DNA from: CAVOEB01 sp965249645
Lineage (GTDB): Bacteria > Pseudomonadota > Alphaproteobacteria > UBA828 > JAPUJA01
Direction: 5' to 3'
Assembly (NCBI GenBank): GCA_965249645.1
Contig: CBDFML010000008.1
Coordinates: 1-64,000, forward strand
DNA: 64,000 nucleotides
Shown here: one piece after another, positions 53,305-62,644 of the stretch
How positions within the stretch are numbered: the first letter of the stretch is position 1
Layout of the letters: every line of letters begins with the position of its first letter
The notes under the pieces: generated by a model
What the model was told of the DNA's origin: nothing
The model's input: only the letters and a program-made list of their open reading frames with translations
The model's database searches: none
Position numbers and translations under genes: made by a program

Positions 53305-54090
53305 CTAATCGGTAAACGTCAGGGCGATCTTTCCGAGCGCGCCAAAATCCGCGACCGCGTTGTCCCCGGGCTCCGGGACGTAGAGTTCGGCGCAGGAACC
53401 CGTCGTGAGGAATTCACCATTGCGAACGGTCAGTCCCCTGCGTGACTGGTGGTTCACGAACCAGACTGCCGCATTGACAGGGTTTCCCATTATGGCGGCC
53501 CCGCTGCCGGATCTGACAATTTCACTGTTCACGACAAGCTGTGCTTCACTGCGGGCCAGGTCTTGACCTCGCCAATCGTGAACCGGTGCACCTAACACGA
53601 CCAATCCATCGACACCGTTATCGGCAAGCACGCTCGGCCAGGAAACACTGTAGATGTCATCGTAGCGGCAGTTTGCGAGGTCGATGGTTGGATAGAGGGC
53701 AGTGATCGCGTCCGTGACGTCATCTGTTGTATAGGGCTCATCCCGCGGTGGCAGATCCGAGCCAAAGCGGAAGCCAAATTCGACGTCAAGTTCCCAAGAG
53801 AGGAAATCCCGCTTTGAGACGACGACGGGCGCCTCGACCAGATTGCCCTCCAGCACGGCGGCGGCGAAGGGCTGCATGTCGGACCAGGTGTCTTCGTAAT
53901 GAGACTGAGTCCCGCCGAGAAACCAGCCGACGACCCGCTTGCCGATAAGCTCGACAAGTCGGCCTTGAATGCCATAGGCCTCATCCAGATCGCGCGGCCG
54001 GTGTTCTGGTGGCAGCTCGGGAATCGTCGACTCTTGTCGGCGCAGATTCAGAAGAAACTGTGCGGCGTCTTCAATTTGCTCTGGTGTCAC
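53305..54090 (-). CDS. 2-keto-4-pentenoate hydratase-like protein
   Basis: A 261-residue protein of the MhpD/fumarylacetoacetase-related fold. AYGIQGRLVELIGKRVVGW, then SWELDVEFGFRF with the metal-binding glutamates, SEAQLVVNSEIV, and GNPVNAAVWFVN are typical. These enzymes add water to, or decarboxylate, 2-hydroxydienoates from ring cleavage. Here the natural substrate is not known. First gene of a minus-strand pair with the epimerase-like gene. Confidence 0.85.
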   Translation of the reverse strand: MTPEQIEDAAQFLLNLRRQESTIPELPPEHRPRDLDEAYGIQGRLVELIGKRVVGWFLGGTQSHYEDTWSDMQPFAAAVLEGNLVEAPVVVSKRDFLSWELDVEFGFRFGSDLPPRDEPYTTDDVTDAITALYPTIDLANCRYDDIYSVSWPSVLADNGVDGLVVLGAPVHDWRGQDLARSEAQLVVNSEIVRSGSGAAIMGNPVNAAVWFVNHQSRRGLTVRNGEFLTTGSCAELYVPEPGDNAVADFGALGKIALTFTD

Positions 54091-54315
54091 GTCGGTAACG
54101 CCCGATGCATTTGCGCAAACCCCGGTATGATCTCAACTCCGACTTTGTATCAATTCTTGTGGCAGCTGTGGCACAATTCATCTGGGAATCTGCTTTCCAG
54201 CTCGACCGCGAACCGGAAAGCGGAGTATCGACCGATTGCAGCGCGAGAGCGGAAACGCGGGATTCGCGTAGCGAATTTAAGCGCTCGGGTTCGATCCTTA
54301 GGGAGGTAAAAAACA

Positions 54316-55542
54316 ATGGGGATAGAGGGACAGGCTGACCCTGCAGGCCTGTATTTTCCTTTGGACGAATACCACCAGCGGTGGACGCGGGTTCACACGA
54401 AGCTGGCGGAGCGGGGCTACGACATTGCCATTGTTTGGGGCCAGAGTGGTGGCAACTTCCAGCGCCACATGGAGATCCTGTGGCTCACGAATTTCTTTTC
54501 CAATGTCTCAGGCCAGATGCCCGACTCGCCGCGTTCCGAAGTCTGGCAGGCCAATAGCTATTCCTGTGCGATCCTGGAACCGGGAAAAGAGCCTGAGCTG
54601 ATCGGCGACGAGCCCGATCCCCGCATGGAGCTGCTCGCCGTTGGGAACTATCAGTGGCACGCGGACCCTGTACGCGGCACCGCAGAGGCGCTCAAGGCGC
54701 GCGGCATTCAAGGGCGGGTCGCGTTCGTGGGCAGCGATTGCCTTCCGGTCAAGTACGCCGACCAGCTTCGCGAACAGACGCCAGGGATTGATTATGTCTT
54801 CGACGATGACCTGATCCGCGAATTGCGGATGATCAAGAGCCCCCGGGAACTCGACTGTTTCCGCGAAGGCGGGGCAATCGTGACGAAAGCGCTTAATCGC
54901 CTGTGCGAGGGGCTTCTCGCGGGGAAGCCGACCGCCGATGCGGCGGCGGATGCGTCTCACGAAGTGGTCCGTCACGGCGGCTCCTGGCACCGGATCCCGA
55001 CGAATTTCGGCGAGACCCTGATGACGGCGAACGAGCTCACGCCGCTTTACGGCTACAACGACCAAGCTCCAAAGACGGGCGACATGGCGTGGGGCATGGT
55101 CTACGGCCCCATCCACCAGGGCTATTGGCTCGACCCTGGCCGCACCCTTGTGGTGGGAGGCAAGCCGACGGCAGAACAGAAGGCCCTTCTCGAGGAATCC
55201 TATACGATCATCCAGAAGATAATCGACATGGCCAAGCCGGGAGTGAAGCTCAAGGACATTGCCGCCGAGTGCGATCGCATGAAGGCCGCAATGGCGCACG
55301 ACGATGACTACAAGGACAAGGTGTGGCCGTACTACGCCCACGGCAATGGCATGCTGTGGGAGCCGCCGTTCATCAGCCAGACCATGTCGTCCGACGATGA
55401 CGTCATTATGGAAGGCATGGTGTTCGGCGCCGAGGTGTTCATCACCCGGCAAGGCGTAGGGCACGCAGACTGGGAGGACAATATCATCATAACCAAGGAT
55501 GGCGCCGAGGTGATTACGACGTCGCCCATCTTCTGGTACTAG
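54316..55542 (+). CDS. Creatinase / M24-family (pita-bread) hydrolase
   Basis: A 408-residue two-domain protein: creatinase-type N-terminal domain (VHTKLAERGYDIAIVWG) and pita-bread C-terminal domain. Of the five M24 metal ligands, the second Asp (GYWLDPGRTLVVG), His (YYAHGNGMLWEPP), and two Glu (VFGAEVFI; HADWEDNIIIT) are present. The first Asp position in the GDMAWGMVYG segment is not Asp. Creatinase lacks a metal centre and releases urea, while DddP and Xaa-Pro peptidases need metal, so a creatinase-like reaction is an option. The start follows GGGAGG at a suitable distance. Length matches creatinase. Confidence 0.82.
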   Translation: MGIEGQADPAGLYFPLDEYHQRWTRVHTKLAERGYDIAIVWGQSGGNFQRHMEILWLTNFFSNVSGQMPDSPRSEVWQANSYSCAILEPGKEPELIGDEPDPRMELLAVGNYQWHADPVRGTAEALKARGIQGRVAFVGSDCLPVKYADQLREQTPGIDYVFDDDLIRELRMIKSPRELDCFREGGAIVTKALNRLCEGLLAGKPTADAAADASHEVVRHGGSWHRIPTNFGETLMTANELTPLYGYNDQAPKTGDMAWGMVYGPIHQGYWLDPGRTLVVGGKPTAEQKALLEESYTIIQKIIDMAKPGVKLKDIAAECDRMKAAMAHDDDYKDKVWPYYAHGNGMLWEPPFISQTMSSDDDVIMEGMVFGAEVFITRQGVGHADWEDNIIITKDGAEVITTSPIFWY

Positions 55543-55595
55543 GCGCGGTCCCCACAGACGAGACTGCGTATAACAGGGAGCATGCGATATCCGAC

Positions 55596-56555
55596 ATGAC
55601 CTTCGTTACGCCCGATTTCGAGATACCTTCGTCCGCCGACCTTGACAACGGCCAGTTGCGGCTCCTGACGATGGCGGACGTCGCAACGGACCATGAAGTC
55701 TTCATGAGCAGCCGGCCTGACCTTGCCGGCTTCTATGACCCGAACGATTTGCCCTGGCCGAAATCGCCTCACACGTTCTTGCTGTCGCTGGCGCGACTCG
55801 GGTTCTGCGAGTGGGAGTGTGTCAATCGCAACTCGTTCTGCTACGGCATCTTCGATTCGGGTACCGCTTACCAGCTCGGCCGCCTTCACATCGAGCCCTC
55901 CAGTAATCCCAGTTTCGACGCGCAGATAGTTTTCTGGATGCGCAGGAATGGAGGCGAGCGCGAGGCCCGCCTGCTGAATCAGGTCAATGGTTGGCTCGCC
56001 AGCAGCTGGCCGTTCAAGGCCGTCGCAATGCCCGGACGTTCGGAACGCTGGGGCAGTTTTTCCCGCTCGCTCCTTGTGCCGGGCGATTTTGAGGTTCCTG
56101 AGCGAGTCGTTGCGGACGATTTCCTCGTCCGGTTCATGACGACGGACGATTATGTCGAGGACTATGCCGCTTATATGTCGAGCGGGCCCGAAGTCCGCTC
56201 GACCTGGGATCCCGACTTCACGGAATGGCCGGAAGTGGAGGTGTCCCTTCACGAAGCCATGGTGGCGCTCGGCGCCGTCGACTGGGAACATTTTCAGCGG
56301 CTGCTGTTTTCATATTGCGTCATGACGCCCGACGATAAGCGGCAGATTGGCTGCATCTACGTCGCGCCTGCCGGCATGGGCGGCTTCGATGCCGAAGTAA
56401 CTTACTGGGTCCGCAAGGAAGAGTACGAGGCCGGGTTTCACAACAGCCTGTCAGCATGGCTCGAAAACTGGGTCGGCGAGGCCTGGCCTTTCGAGAAACC
56501 GGCCTTTCCCGGAGGATCGATGAGCTGGGAGGACTGGAACAACATGTCGGAATAA
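55596..56555 (+). CDS. Tandem GNAT-like protein
   Basis: A 319-residue protein made of two similar halves (about residues 18-160 and 175-310). Each half has a loop of the type DVATDHEVFMSSRPD or DYVEDYAAYMSSGPE, a middle FCYGIFDSG or FSYCVMTPD strand, and a strand-turn QLGRLHIEPSSNPSFDAQIV or QIGCIYVAPAGMGGFDAEVT. These recall the acyl-CoA-binding core of GNAT acetyltransferases. The usual Q/RxxGxG/A loop is not clear, so catalysis is uncertain. It follows the M24 gene by 53 bp and precedes the agmatinase-like gene by 35 bp. Confidence 0.65.
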   Translation: MTFVTPDFEIPSSADLDNGQLRLLTMADVATDHEVFMSSRPDLAGFYDPNDLPWPKSPHTFLLSLARLGFCEWECVNRNSFCYGIFDSGTAYQLGRLHIEPSSNPSFDAQIVFWMRRNGGEREARLLNQVNGWLASSWPFKAVAMPGRSERWGSFSRSLLVPGDFEVPERVVADDFLVRFMTTDDYVEDYAAYMSSGPEVRSTWDPDFTEWPEVEVSLHEAMVALGAVDWEHFQRLLFSYCVMTPDDKRQIGCIYVAPAGMGGFDAEVTYWVRKEEYEAGFHNSLSAWLENWVGEAWPFEKPAFPGGSMSWEDWNNMSE

Positions 56556-56590
56556 GCGGCGGCGAAACTCGGGAAACGGGAGGGAAGACC

Positions 56591-57607
56591 ATGGTACGGC
56601 CAGCGGAGTGGGGTCCGAAATTCAACGACAAGCGACAGATCCTTGCGACGGGAATTCCAACTTATCTGCATATTCCGTTCGTCAGACAGGATCTGGACGA
56701 GCTCAAAGCCTATGCACCCGATTTCGTCATTCTCGGCGCACCCTTCTCGTTTGACACCATGACTCGCCCCGGATCTTACATGGGGCCCCGCAGCCTGCGG
56801 GCGGCGTCAGAGTTCATCAGTTCCTATCATCGTTTCTACGACGTCGACTATCTCGATGAATTCAAGGTCTGCGATATCGGCGATGTCGACCCGACCATGA
56901 ATCCGGAGCGGGCCAGTGAGAACTTCGACTGGCTCGAGCAAACGGTTGATATGGTTCTCGATGCGGGCGCAAGGCCCATCGTCATGGGTGGCGATCATTC
57001 AATTCCACAGCCGATTCAAAAGGCGGTGTGCCGCAGAATCGAGGGGAATGTCGGCGTACTGCATTTCGATTCCCACCTCGACAACGAGGAGGAGTTGGAA
57101 GGCTGGAAACACGGAGACGCCTCCTGCGCCGCCCGCGCACTGGAGATTCCCAACATCCGGCCCGAGAACTACTGCACGATCGGGGTGGACAGCTATTTCA
57201 ACCTGAAGCTCGAGATGGAACTGCTCGAAAAGCAGGGACACAATGCGTTTTTCCGCGAAGACATCTACGAACGAGGTATCGAGGACGTCGTGCAGGACGC
57301 GATCAACCGCGCAACCGATGGGACCGAAGCGGTGTATTTCACGTTTGACATCGACGTGATGGACGGGCCCTGGTGCCCGGCGTCTGAGATGGGACCAAAC
57401 GTTGGTGGCCTGACATTCCGCGAAATGTTGAAGGCGATTCGGATGATCACAATGCAGTGCAAGATTCGCGGCTTCGACGTTAACTGCGTAGGTCATGAAC
57501 TCAGTTTGAGCGGCGCGCCTGGAATTTCCGCCAATGTTGAAGTCGCGATGATTCACGAGTATTTGGCCGCCTGCGCGCACCGCAAGGTCAAAGGCGAAGC
57601 CTTCTGA
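56591..57607 (+). CDS. Agmatinase-like ureohydrolase
   Basis: A 338-residue member of the arginase/agmatinase family, which removes urea from guanidino compounds with two manganese ions. Ligand motifs: MGGDHSIPQP (His), LHFDSHLDN (Asp-His-Asp) and TFDIDVMDGP (two Asp). The usual DAHxD is DSHLD, a mild change. The ATG at 56591 has GGGAGGGAAG upstream; an earlier in-frame ATG lies within the preceding gene. Substrate specificity (agmatine, guanidinobutyrate, other) is not readable here. Confidence 0.88.
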   Translation: MVRPAEWGPKFNDKRQILATGIPTYLHIPFVRQDLDELKAYAPDFVILGAPFSFDTMTRPGSYMGPRSLRAASEFISSYHRFYDVDYLDEFKVCDIGDVDPTMNPERASENFDWLEQTVDMVLDAGARPIVMGGDHSIPQPIQKAVCRRIEGNVGVLHFDSHLDNEEELEGWKHGDASCAARALEIPNIRPENYCTIGVDSYFNLKLEMELLEKQGHNAFFREDIYERGIEDVVQDAINRATDGTEAVYFTFDIDVMDGPWCPASEMGPNVGGLTFREMLKAIRMITMQCKIRGFDVNCVGHELSLSGAPGISANVEVAMIHEYLAACAHRKVKGEAF

Positions 57608-57617
57608 ACGCCTCGGT

Positions 57618-58394
57618 GTGACCTCGATGGGATTTGATTTTTCAGGAAAGCGGATCTTGGTGACCGGCGGCAGCCGTGGAATTGGCCGAGCTGCGGCTCG
57701 GGCGTTCTTCGATGCCGGGGCGCGCGTCGCGATCAACGGCCGTACAGCGCAATCCGTCGACGCTGCACTTTCCGCTCTGGGTGGAGACGACCGGATGGTT
57801 GGCGCGCCGGGCGACATCGCCACAGTGTCCGGTTGTCAAGCCGCCGTTGGATCCGCCACGGAGCAGCTTGGCGGCCTCGACGTTCTGATAAACAGTGCCG
57901 GCGTGGCCGACGACGCGTCGATAGAAAACAGCGACGAGGCGATGTGGGACAGGACGCTCGATGTGAACTTGAAGGGCACGTTCTTCTGTTGTCAGGCAGC
58001 GTTGACCGCCTTGCGTACGACGAGGGGGAATATCGTCAATGTTGCATCCGATGCAGGGCTGATTGGCGAGTCGAACCTCTCCGTTTACTGTGCGTCCAAG
58101 GGGGGCGTGGTTAATCTGACCCGCGCCATGGCGCTTGAACTGGCGCCGGTGGTCCGGGTCAATTGCGTCTGCCCCGGATATGTCGATACCGATATGGTTC
58201 GCCGTGATCTTATCGACGAAAGCAACGACCCCGCGGCGGCAGAGCAGAAGCTCATCGACTTTGCACCTTTAAAACGAATCGCGACCTCGGGCGAGATCGC
58301 CAGTGCAATTTTGTATCTGGCTTCGCAAGAGGCGCGCTTTGTTACAGGGGCCGCCTTGCAGATTGACGGCGGAACGACAGCAGGACACTTTTAG
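57618..58394 (+). CDS. Short-chain dehydrogenase/reductase 2
   Basis: A 258-residue classical SDR. TGGSRGIGRAAA, Asn-Gly-Arg after the second strand (AINGRTAQ, which favours NADP), NSAGVADD, NVASDAGL, and YCASKGGVVNLTRA with the catalytic Tyr and Lys. It starts at a GTG 10 bp after the agmatinase-like gene; the ATG at 57627 is an alternative. Last gene of the catabolic cluster. Confidence 0.9.
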   Translation: MTSMGFDFSGKRILVTGGSRGIGRAAARAFFDAGARVAINGRTAQSVDAALSALGGDDRMVGAPGDIATVSGCQAAVGSATEQLGGLDVLINSAGVADDASIENSDEAMWDRTLDVNLKGTFFCCQAALTALRTTRGNIVNVASDAGLIGESNLSVYCASKGGVVNLTRAMALELAPVVRVNCVCPGYVDTDMVRRDLIDESNDPAAAEQKLIDFAPLKRIATSGEIASAILYLASQEARFVTGAALQIDGGTTAGHF

Positions 58395-58465
58395 GCACAC
58401 CCGTTCCTAGCAGTATCAAACTAAACTAGCGTGAGCTGGGTTGGGGAGATCCGTAGCCTCGGCAG

Positions 58466-58560
58466 GTGAATAATCCGATCCGTTATATCAACAGTTCACC
58501 CAAGGTGATCGGCCACGCGGAGATGACACACATCCGCCACCTGTTTTCATCGATGTTCGG
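58466..58560 (+). pseudogene. Degraded IS6 transposase 5' remnant
   Basis: From a GTG: NNPIRYINSSPKVIGHAE, then MTHIRHL. This aligns with the IS6 transposase start (KNPFRYFNSSPEVIRL) but with many changes and no IS ends, so it is an old remnant. Confidence 0.65.
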
Positions 58561-58942
58561 TAAAGGTGGTTGCGTGCCCCCGCAACCACCGAGGTTTAAT
58601 TTCTCCGGAACAGTCGATCCGGGAGTTGGCGGTTCTGGTGAGCGTCCTTACAGCCTTTTCACCCCGTCCGATTGACCCCCGGGGTGGCGTGGCCGGGACG
58701 CGGATGATTTGGCGGAGCAAAGTCGCGGGGCGAAGCGAACGGGATCGCCCGGCACGCGCCTGACCGCTCGATCGGCCGGCTGCAGCCTATCGCCGCGGAC
58801 GCGGGCTCGCGGGTTCGGCGCGGCGGCTTGCTACTCCCTATCTAGGCCGTCCCCAATTTCCTATACTGCGGGAAAAAAATGGCTGGCATTCCCTCGGGAT
58901 CCGGCTGCATCGGGGCGAACCCGATAGCGAGGGAGGTATCAG
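58561..58942. other. GC-rich intergenic region
   Basis: About 380 bp with no gene I can support; a GC-rich stretch without clear promoter or terminator signals. Confidence 0.4.
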
Positions 58943-60383
58943 ATGGTTGCCTGGCGCATTCTCCGCGCGACATTCGTTTGGCTGCTCTGCGGCGTGTTCT
59001 TCCTCGGCACGTTGGCCCCCGACCTCGCCTGGGCGCAGTCGGTCCAAGGCGGGCAACGACCCCTCGTTCTGGCCCAGCTCGACGAGGGCGGTTCGGCGGA
59101 ACCGGCTACCCAGCTCGAACTCACCTACGAAGAGACACTCGACCAGCTGAACCGGGCGTTCGAGGTTTTCGACCTTCTCGAAAGCCAGATCGACAAAAGG
59201 CAGTTCGACGTGAAGGCCAAGGCCGCGGCGCTGGGCCATGACAGAGAGCGGATCTTCGCGTTCGTGCGCGACGAGGTGCGCTACGAACCCTATTACGGCG
59301 TGATGCGGGGCGCGAAGGGCACACTGATGGGGCTCGCGGGCAACGCACTGGATCAGAGCATGCTGCTCGCCGCTCTAATGATTGAGGCCGGCATCGAGAC
59401 ACGATTCGTCATGGGAACGCTGGAAGCCGCAGACGCGGAAATATTGGTCGATCAACTGTTCGAGCCGCGCGCGCCCCGGGACGAGGTGGACTTCTCGCCC
59501 GATGTGGTCACGAAAATCGCTTCCATCGCCGGCTCAAGCATCGACGAGATCTACGAGCTTATGGATTTCGTATTGGAGGATAGCGACGACCTCGTGGAGA
59601 CGCTTTGGGAGGAAGTTGAACAGGATCATGCGTTTATTACAGGCGTGCTCGACTCCGCGGGAAAATCCCTGACTGGCGACCACGCCATTGCATCCCGCGA
59701 CGAGATGGTGCGCGAAGCGATGGCGCACGCCTGGGTCCAATATGCGGACGGCGCCGGCAATTGGGTGGACCTCGACCCCGCCTTTCGCAACCCGGCCGAC
59801 GGTGCGGCACGCACGATCACCGAAACTTACGATAAAGCGTTTCCGAACACGCTCCATCACACGCTGCGCTTCCAGGTGACCTTGCGGACCATAGACGCGC
59901 CTGACCGGCCCGACGCCACGACGACCAAGGATCACTCGCTTCTGGATATCGAGCTGCGTATCGCGGATTTAGTCGGCAAAAGCGCCCAGCTCGTGATGAT
60001 GCCCGATACGACGATCGAATTCGACCGCCCGCTCGAAGAGAGCGTCGCGACGATCAATGAGTTCACGCCCGTCCTTGTCGTCGGAGACTACGACCCGGAG
60101 ATCGGCAGGTCATTCAGCCTGAGAGGCTATATCTATAGCTTCGAGCAGGGCTCCACGTTTGCGATGTACGAAAGGTTCTCAAAGGCTCAAGAGGACGGAT
60201 TTACGGGCGCGCTCGGCGCGCTCGAAGCTGTGGGGGAATCCGTGGAATCTGGCGAAGCGCTGGAGCTCCCGCCGCCGGGCGAAACCTGGATCGGCGGGTT
60301 GTGGATCGATTACACCGTTGCGTCACCACGCGGGCCCGAATCAGAAAAATCACGCGAAGCCTTTCATCGCGATATCCTGGAAC
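58943..60383 (+). pseudogene. Transglutaminase-like exported protein, truncated by IS6
   Basis: About 480 codons. Signal peptide (WLLCGVFFLGTLAPDLAWA), then a transglutaminase-like domain: IFAFVRDEVRYEPYYGVMRG, then NALDQSMLLAALMIEAGIE followed by TRFVMG. The Cys normally found before LLAALL is not present (NALDQSML). A later His-Ala-Trp with acidic region (MAHAWVQYADGAGNWVDLDP) matches the second catalytic part. The IS6 at 60384 removes the 3' end. The intact gene was probably much longer (large periplasmic protein). Confidence 0.75.
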
Positions 60384-61189
60384 GGTGCTGTCAGTCTAAT
60401 GCGAAACAGTCTCCAAATTTGCGTTTCATGCGAACTTCATGCCGCGAGTTCCCGCCACTCGGCCAGCGCAGCCGAGCGGTTTTGCTTGAAGTCGTCGCGG
60501 CAGGTGAGGTGACGGTCGAGGTTGAAGTGATTGTGGAGTGACGCGTGAACGGCGGCGAACTTTTGCAGGGTCTTGATGTCCCTGAATTTCACCATCGCTC
60601 CTTCCCGTCGTCGAAACGGCTGGTGTGAGTTTTCGGCTCGGTTGTTGAGCCAGCGCCCACATTCCTGGTCGGCGGCGTTACCGATCATATTCATCGCCGC
60701 TCGATACGACCGAAGCCGATCTGTGACGATCACCTGAGGCCGGCCGTATCTTTTCATCGCGCGCTTTAGAAACTTGAGCGCGGCCTGGCGATCCCGGCGT
60801 TTCGTAGCAAAAACCTCGAGTACCTCTCCCTCGTGATCGACGGCGCGCCAGAGATAATGCGTCTCCCCATTGATCCGCACGAACACCTCGTCCAGATGCC
60901 AGCGCCAGCGGGAATACGAGGCATCATGAAGGCGCCGCTTCCTGATCTCTGCGGCGAACATCGGACCGAACCGGTTCCACCACATCCGTACGGTTTCATG
61001 GCAGATGTCGATACCGCGCTCGAACAGCAGATCTTCGACCTGTCTCAGTGACAACGGGTAGCGAACGTACATCATCACCGTGAGGCGAATCACCTCGGGC
61101 GAACTATTGAAATAGCGGAAGGGATTTTTCATCCGTCAACACTACGGCGTGCTGCCGCCAGCCTCAACTGAATTTGCTCTGACAGAGCC
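60384..61189 (-). mobile_element. IS6-family insertion sequence, copy 2 (inverted)
   Basis: 806 bp, reverse of the copy at 47173 with one base difference noted just outside the transposase gene. Same ends (GGTGCTGTCAG at 60384; GGCTCTGTCAG read inward from 61189). It truncates the transglutaminase-like gene. Confidence 0.92.
60437..61132 (-). CDS. IS6-family (IS26-like) transposase, copy 2
   Basis: A 231-residue protein identical to the product at 47230; DDE residues intact. Confidence 0.93.
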   Translation of the reverse strand: MKNPFRYFNSSPEVIRLTVMMYVRYPLSLRQVEDLLFERGIDICHETVRMWWNRFGPMFAAEIRKRRLHDASYSRWRWHLDEVFVRINGETHYLWRAVDHEGEVLEVFATKRRDRQAALKFLKRAMKRYGRPQVIVTDRLRSYRAAMNMIGNAADQECGRWLNNRAENSHQPFRRREGAMVKFRDIKTLQKFAAVHASLHNHFNLDRHLTCRDDFKQNRSAALAEWRELAA

Positions 61190-61243
61190 ATCTCAGGGAT
61201 TGCTCGCCTTCCACTCGCGCGCCTGGCGCTGGGCTTCTTCGAC

Positions 61244-61807
61244 CTATTCGCGCGACATCCTATTCGCGAGTTCGTCCCGGAGACCTCTTGCCATTTCGCG
61301 GAGGTCGGACGTCCTGGCATAGAAACCAGTGGACGCCGCAGCGAGGTTCCACCACATGTGCGCGAGCACGAAGTCCTGCGGAACGCCCCAGCCCTCTTGG
61401 TACATCAAACCGAGAGAGAGCCGTGCCAACTCATCTCCCTGTTCGATGGCGCGCCGGTACCAAGCCACCGCTTCCGCGTAATCCTGAGGAACGCCCAACC
61501 CCACCTGATACATGTTGCCGAGTTGGGTCATTGTAGCAGCGTTCCCGTTCTCGGCCGCGCGCCGGAACCAAGCGACCGCTTCGGCGTAATCCTGCAGAAC
61601 ACCTTGGCCCTCGTAGTACATGAGACCGAGCTGGCCCATTGCGAGCGCGTCCCCCTGCTCGGCCGCATGCTGACAGGATTCTATCTGCCGCTCCTGTGTT
61701 AGTCCGCCAAACAGACAATCAGTGAGCGCATCTTCAGCCGCCAGCGGCGGCGCAAGCGCAAATATCACTCCCGCCAACGGGACGAACGCGGCAAGTCTGA
61801 TAATCAT
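61244..61807 (-). CDS. Secreted Sel1-repeat protein (three repeats)
   Basis: A 187-residue protein. Signal peptide (LAAFVPLAGVIFALAPPLAA) and three Sel1-like repeats (LGLMYYEGQGVLQDYAEAVA; LGNMYQVGLGVPQDYAEAVA; LGLMYQEGWGVPQDFVLAH), ending in a charged helix. Its C-terminal repeat (VLAHMWWNLAAA) is typical. The ATG at 61807 is chosen to place the signal peptide first. It is a diverged relative of the protein at 40090. Confidence 0.82.
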   Translation of the reverse strand: MIIRLAAFVPLAGVIFALAPPLAAEDALTDCLFGGLTQERQIESCQHAAEQGDALAMGQLGLMYYEGQGVLQDYAEAVAWFRRAAENGNAATMTQLGNMYQVGLGVPQDYAEAVAWYRRAIEQGDELARLSLGLMYQEGWGVPQDFVLAHMWWNLAAASTGFYARTSDLREMARGLRDELANRMSRE

Positions 61808-62162
61808 TATGGACGCCTCTCGATGGTAGAACCGGTATGATGCTCCGCTCCAGCCCGTTTGCAAGGATGATAGTCGCCTCGGTCGGTACCGGGAAGGTCG
61901 TACCGATGGGCCGCCTGGTTGCGTCGAGGACACGGTGCGGCCGCCGCGGCGTACCGTCGACTGACCCTCCATCCAGATGTTGACCTTCGCGTATCTTGTG
62001 TTGCGGGACCGGCCAGCGCACACCAATGGCGGTTCACGGCCGTACCGGCGCATCGGAAAAGCCCAATGAATTCAATGCCCGGGTTGGAGCCCGGTTTTGC
62101 CCGCCCGGGCGAGCGATATTCGAACTTCTGAAACTCGAGAATCCGCTAACCTATTGAAACTT
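61808..62162. other. Intergenic region
   Basis: 355 bp between the Sel1 gene and the lipoprotein frame. It contains the presumed Sel1 promoter; nothing else recognisable. Confidence 0.4.
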
Positions 62163-62615
62163 CTACGGTCTGAAATCCCGTACCGAATCGGCGCAGTCAA
62201 CAGTCGCGGAGAATATGAGCGGAGAGAGAGCGGATTCGGGCCGAAACGCGGGACCGGCGGTCAACGGTCGTAGGCCGAAACCCGCGCGGACGCTGGGCGT
62301 TTCGGCACTGCCCGGCGCTGCGGGAGAGAGTTCGGCTGTAAGGCTTGGCGGTGGGCGCAGTCTGCTGCGAACTCGTCTCTGCAGAAAGCCCCTGCAGGGA
62401 GGTCCGGTTGTCCGGGATTGTCCGGGATTTGGCGAGATGTCGAACGGCCCGGTGCCGGTTCCGGGGAGGCCGCCATGGATGTCCGCGTAGAGCCCGAGAA
62501 CGTCGCCGGTGACGGGCGGGCCGGGTGCAATCCGATCCCCCGTGCAGGCCGCGAGCAGGGGAACCGCCGCCGGTCCCGCCGTGAGCAGGAGGGTCCATCG
62601 CCCGGCTCTCCTCAC
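62163..62615 (-). CDS. Small lipoprotein, possibly frameshifted
   Basis: A frame of 150 codons. The start has a lipoprotein signal (LLLTAGPAAVPLLAAC, lipobox cysteine near residue 24) and a short mature part (VTGDVLGLYADIHGG) resembling small surface lipoproteins. The last 100 residues are proline/arginine-rich and look like out-of-frame sequence, so the true gene may end early or be broken. It lies 30 bp downstream of the bactofilin gene on the same strand. Confidence 0.4.
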   Translation of the reverse strand: MRRAGRWTLLLTAGPAAVPLLAACTGDRIAPGPPVTGDVLGLYADIHGGLPGTGTGPFDISPNPGQSRTTGPPCRGFLQRRVRSRLRPPPSLTAELSPAAPGSAETPSVRAGFGLRPLTAGPAFRPESALSPLIFSATVDCADSVRDFRP

Positions 62616-62644
62616 CGCCCGCGCACGATGGGCCGCTCCGGGGC

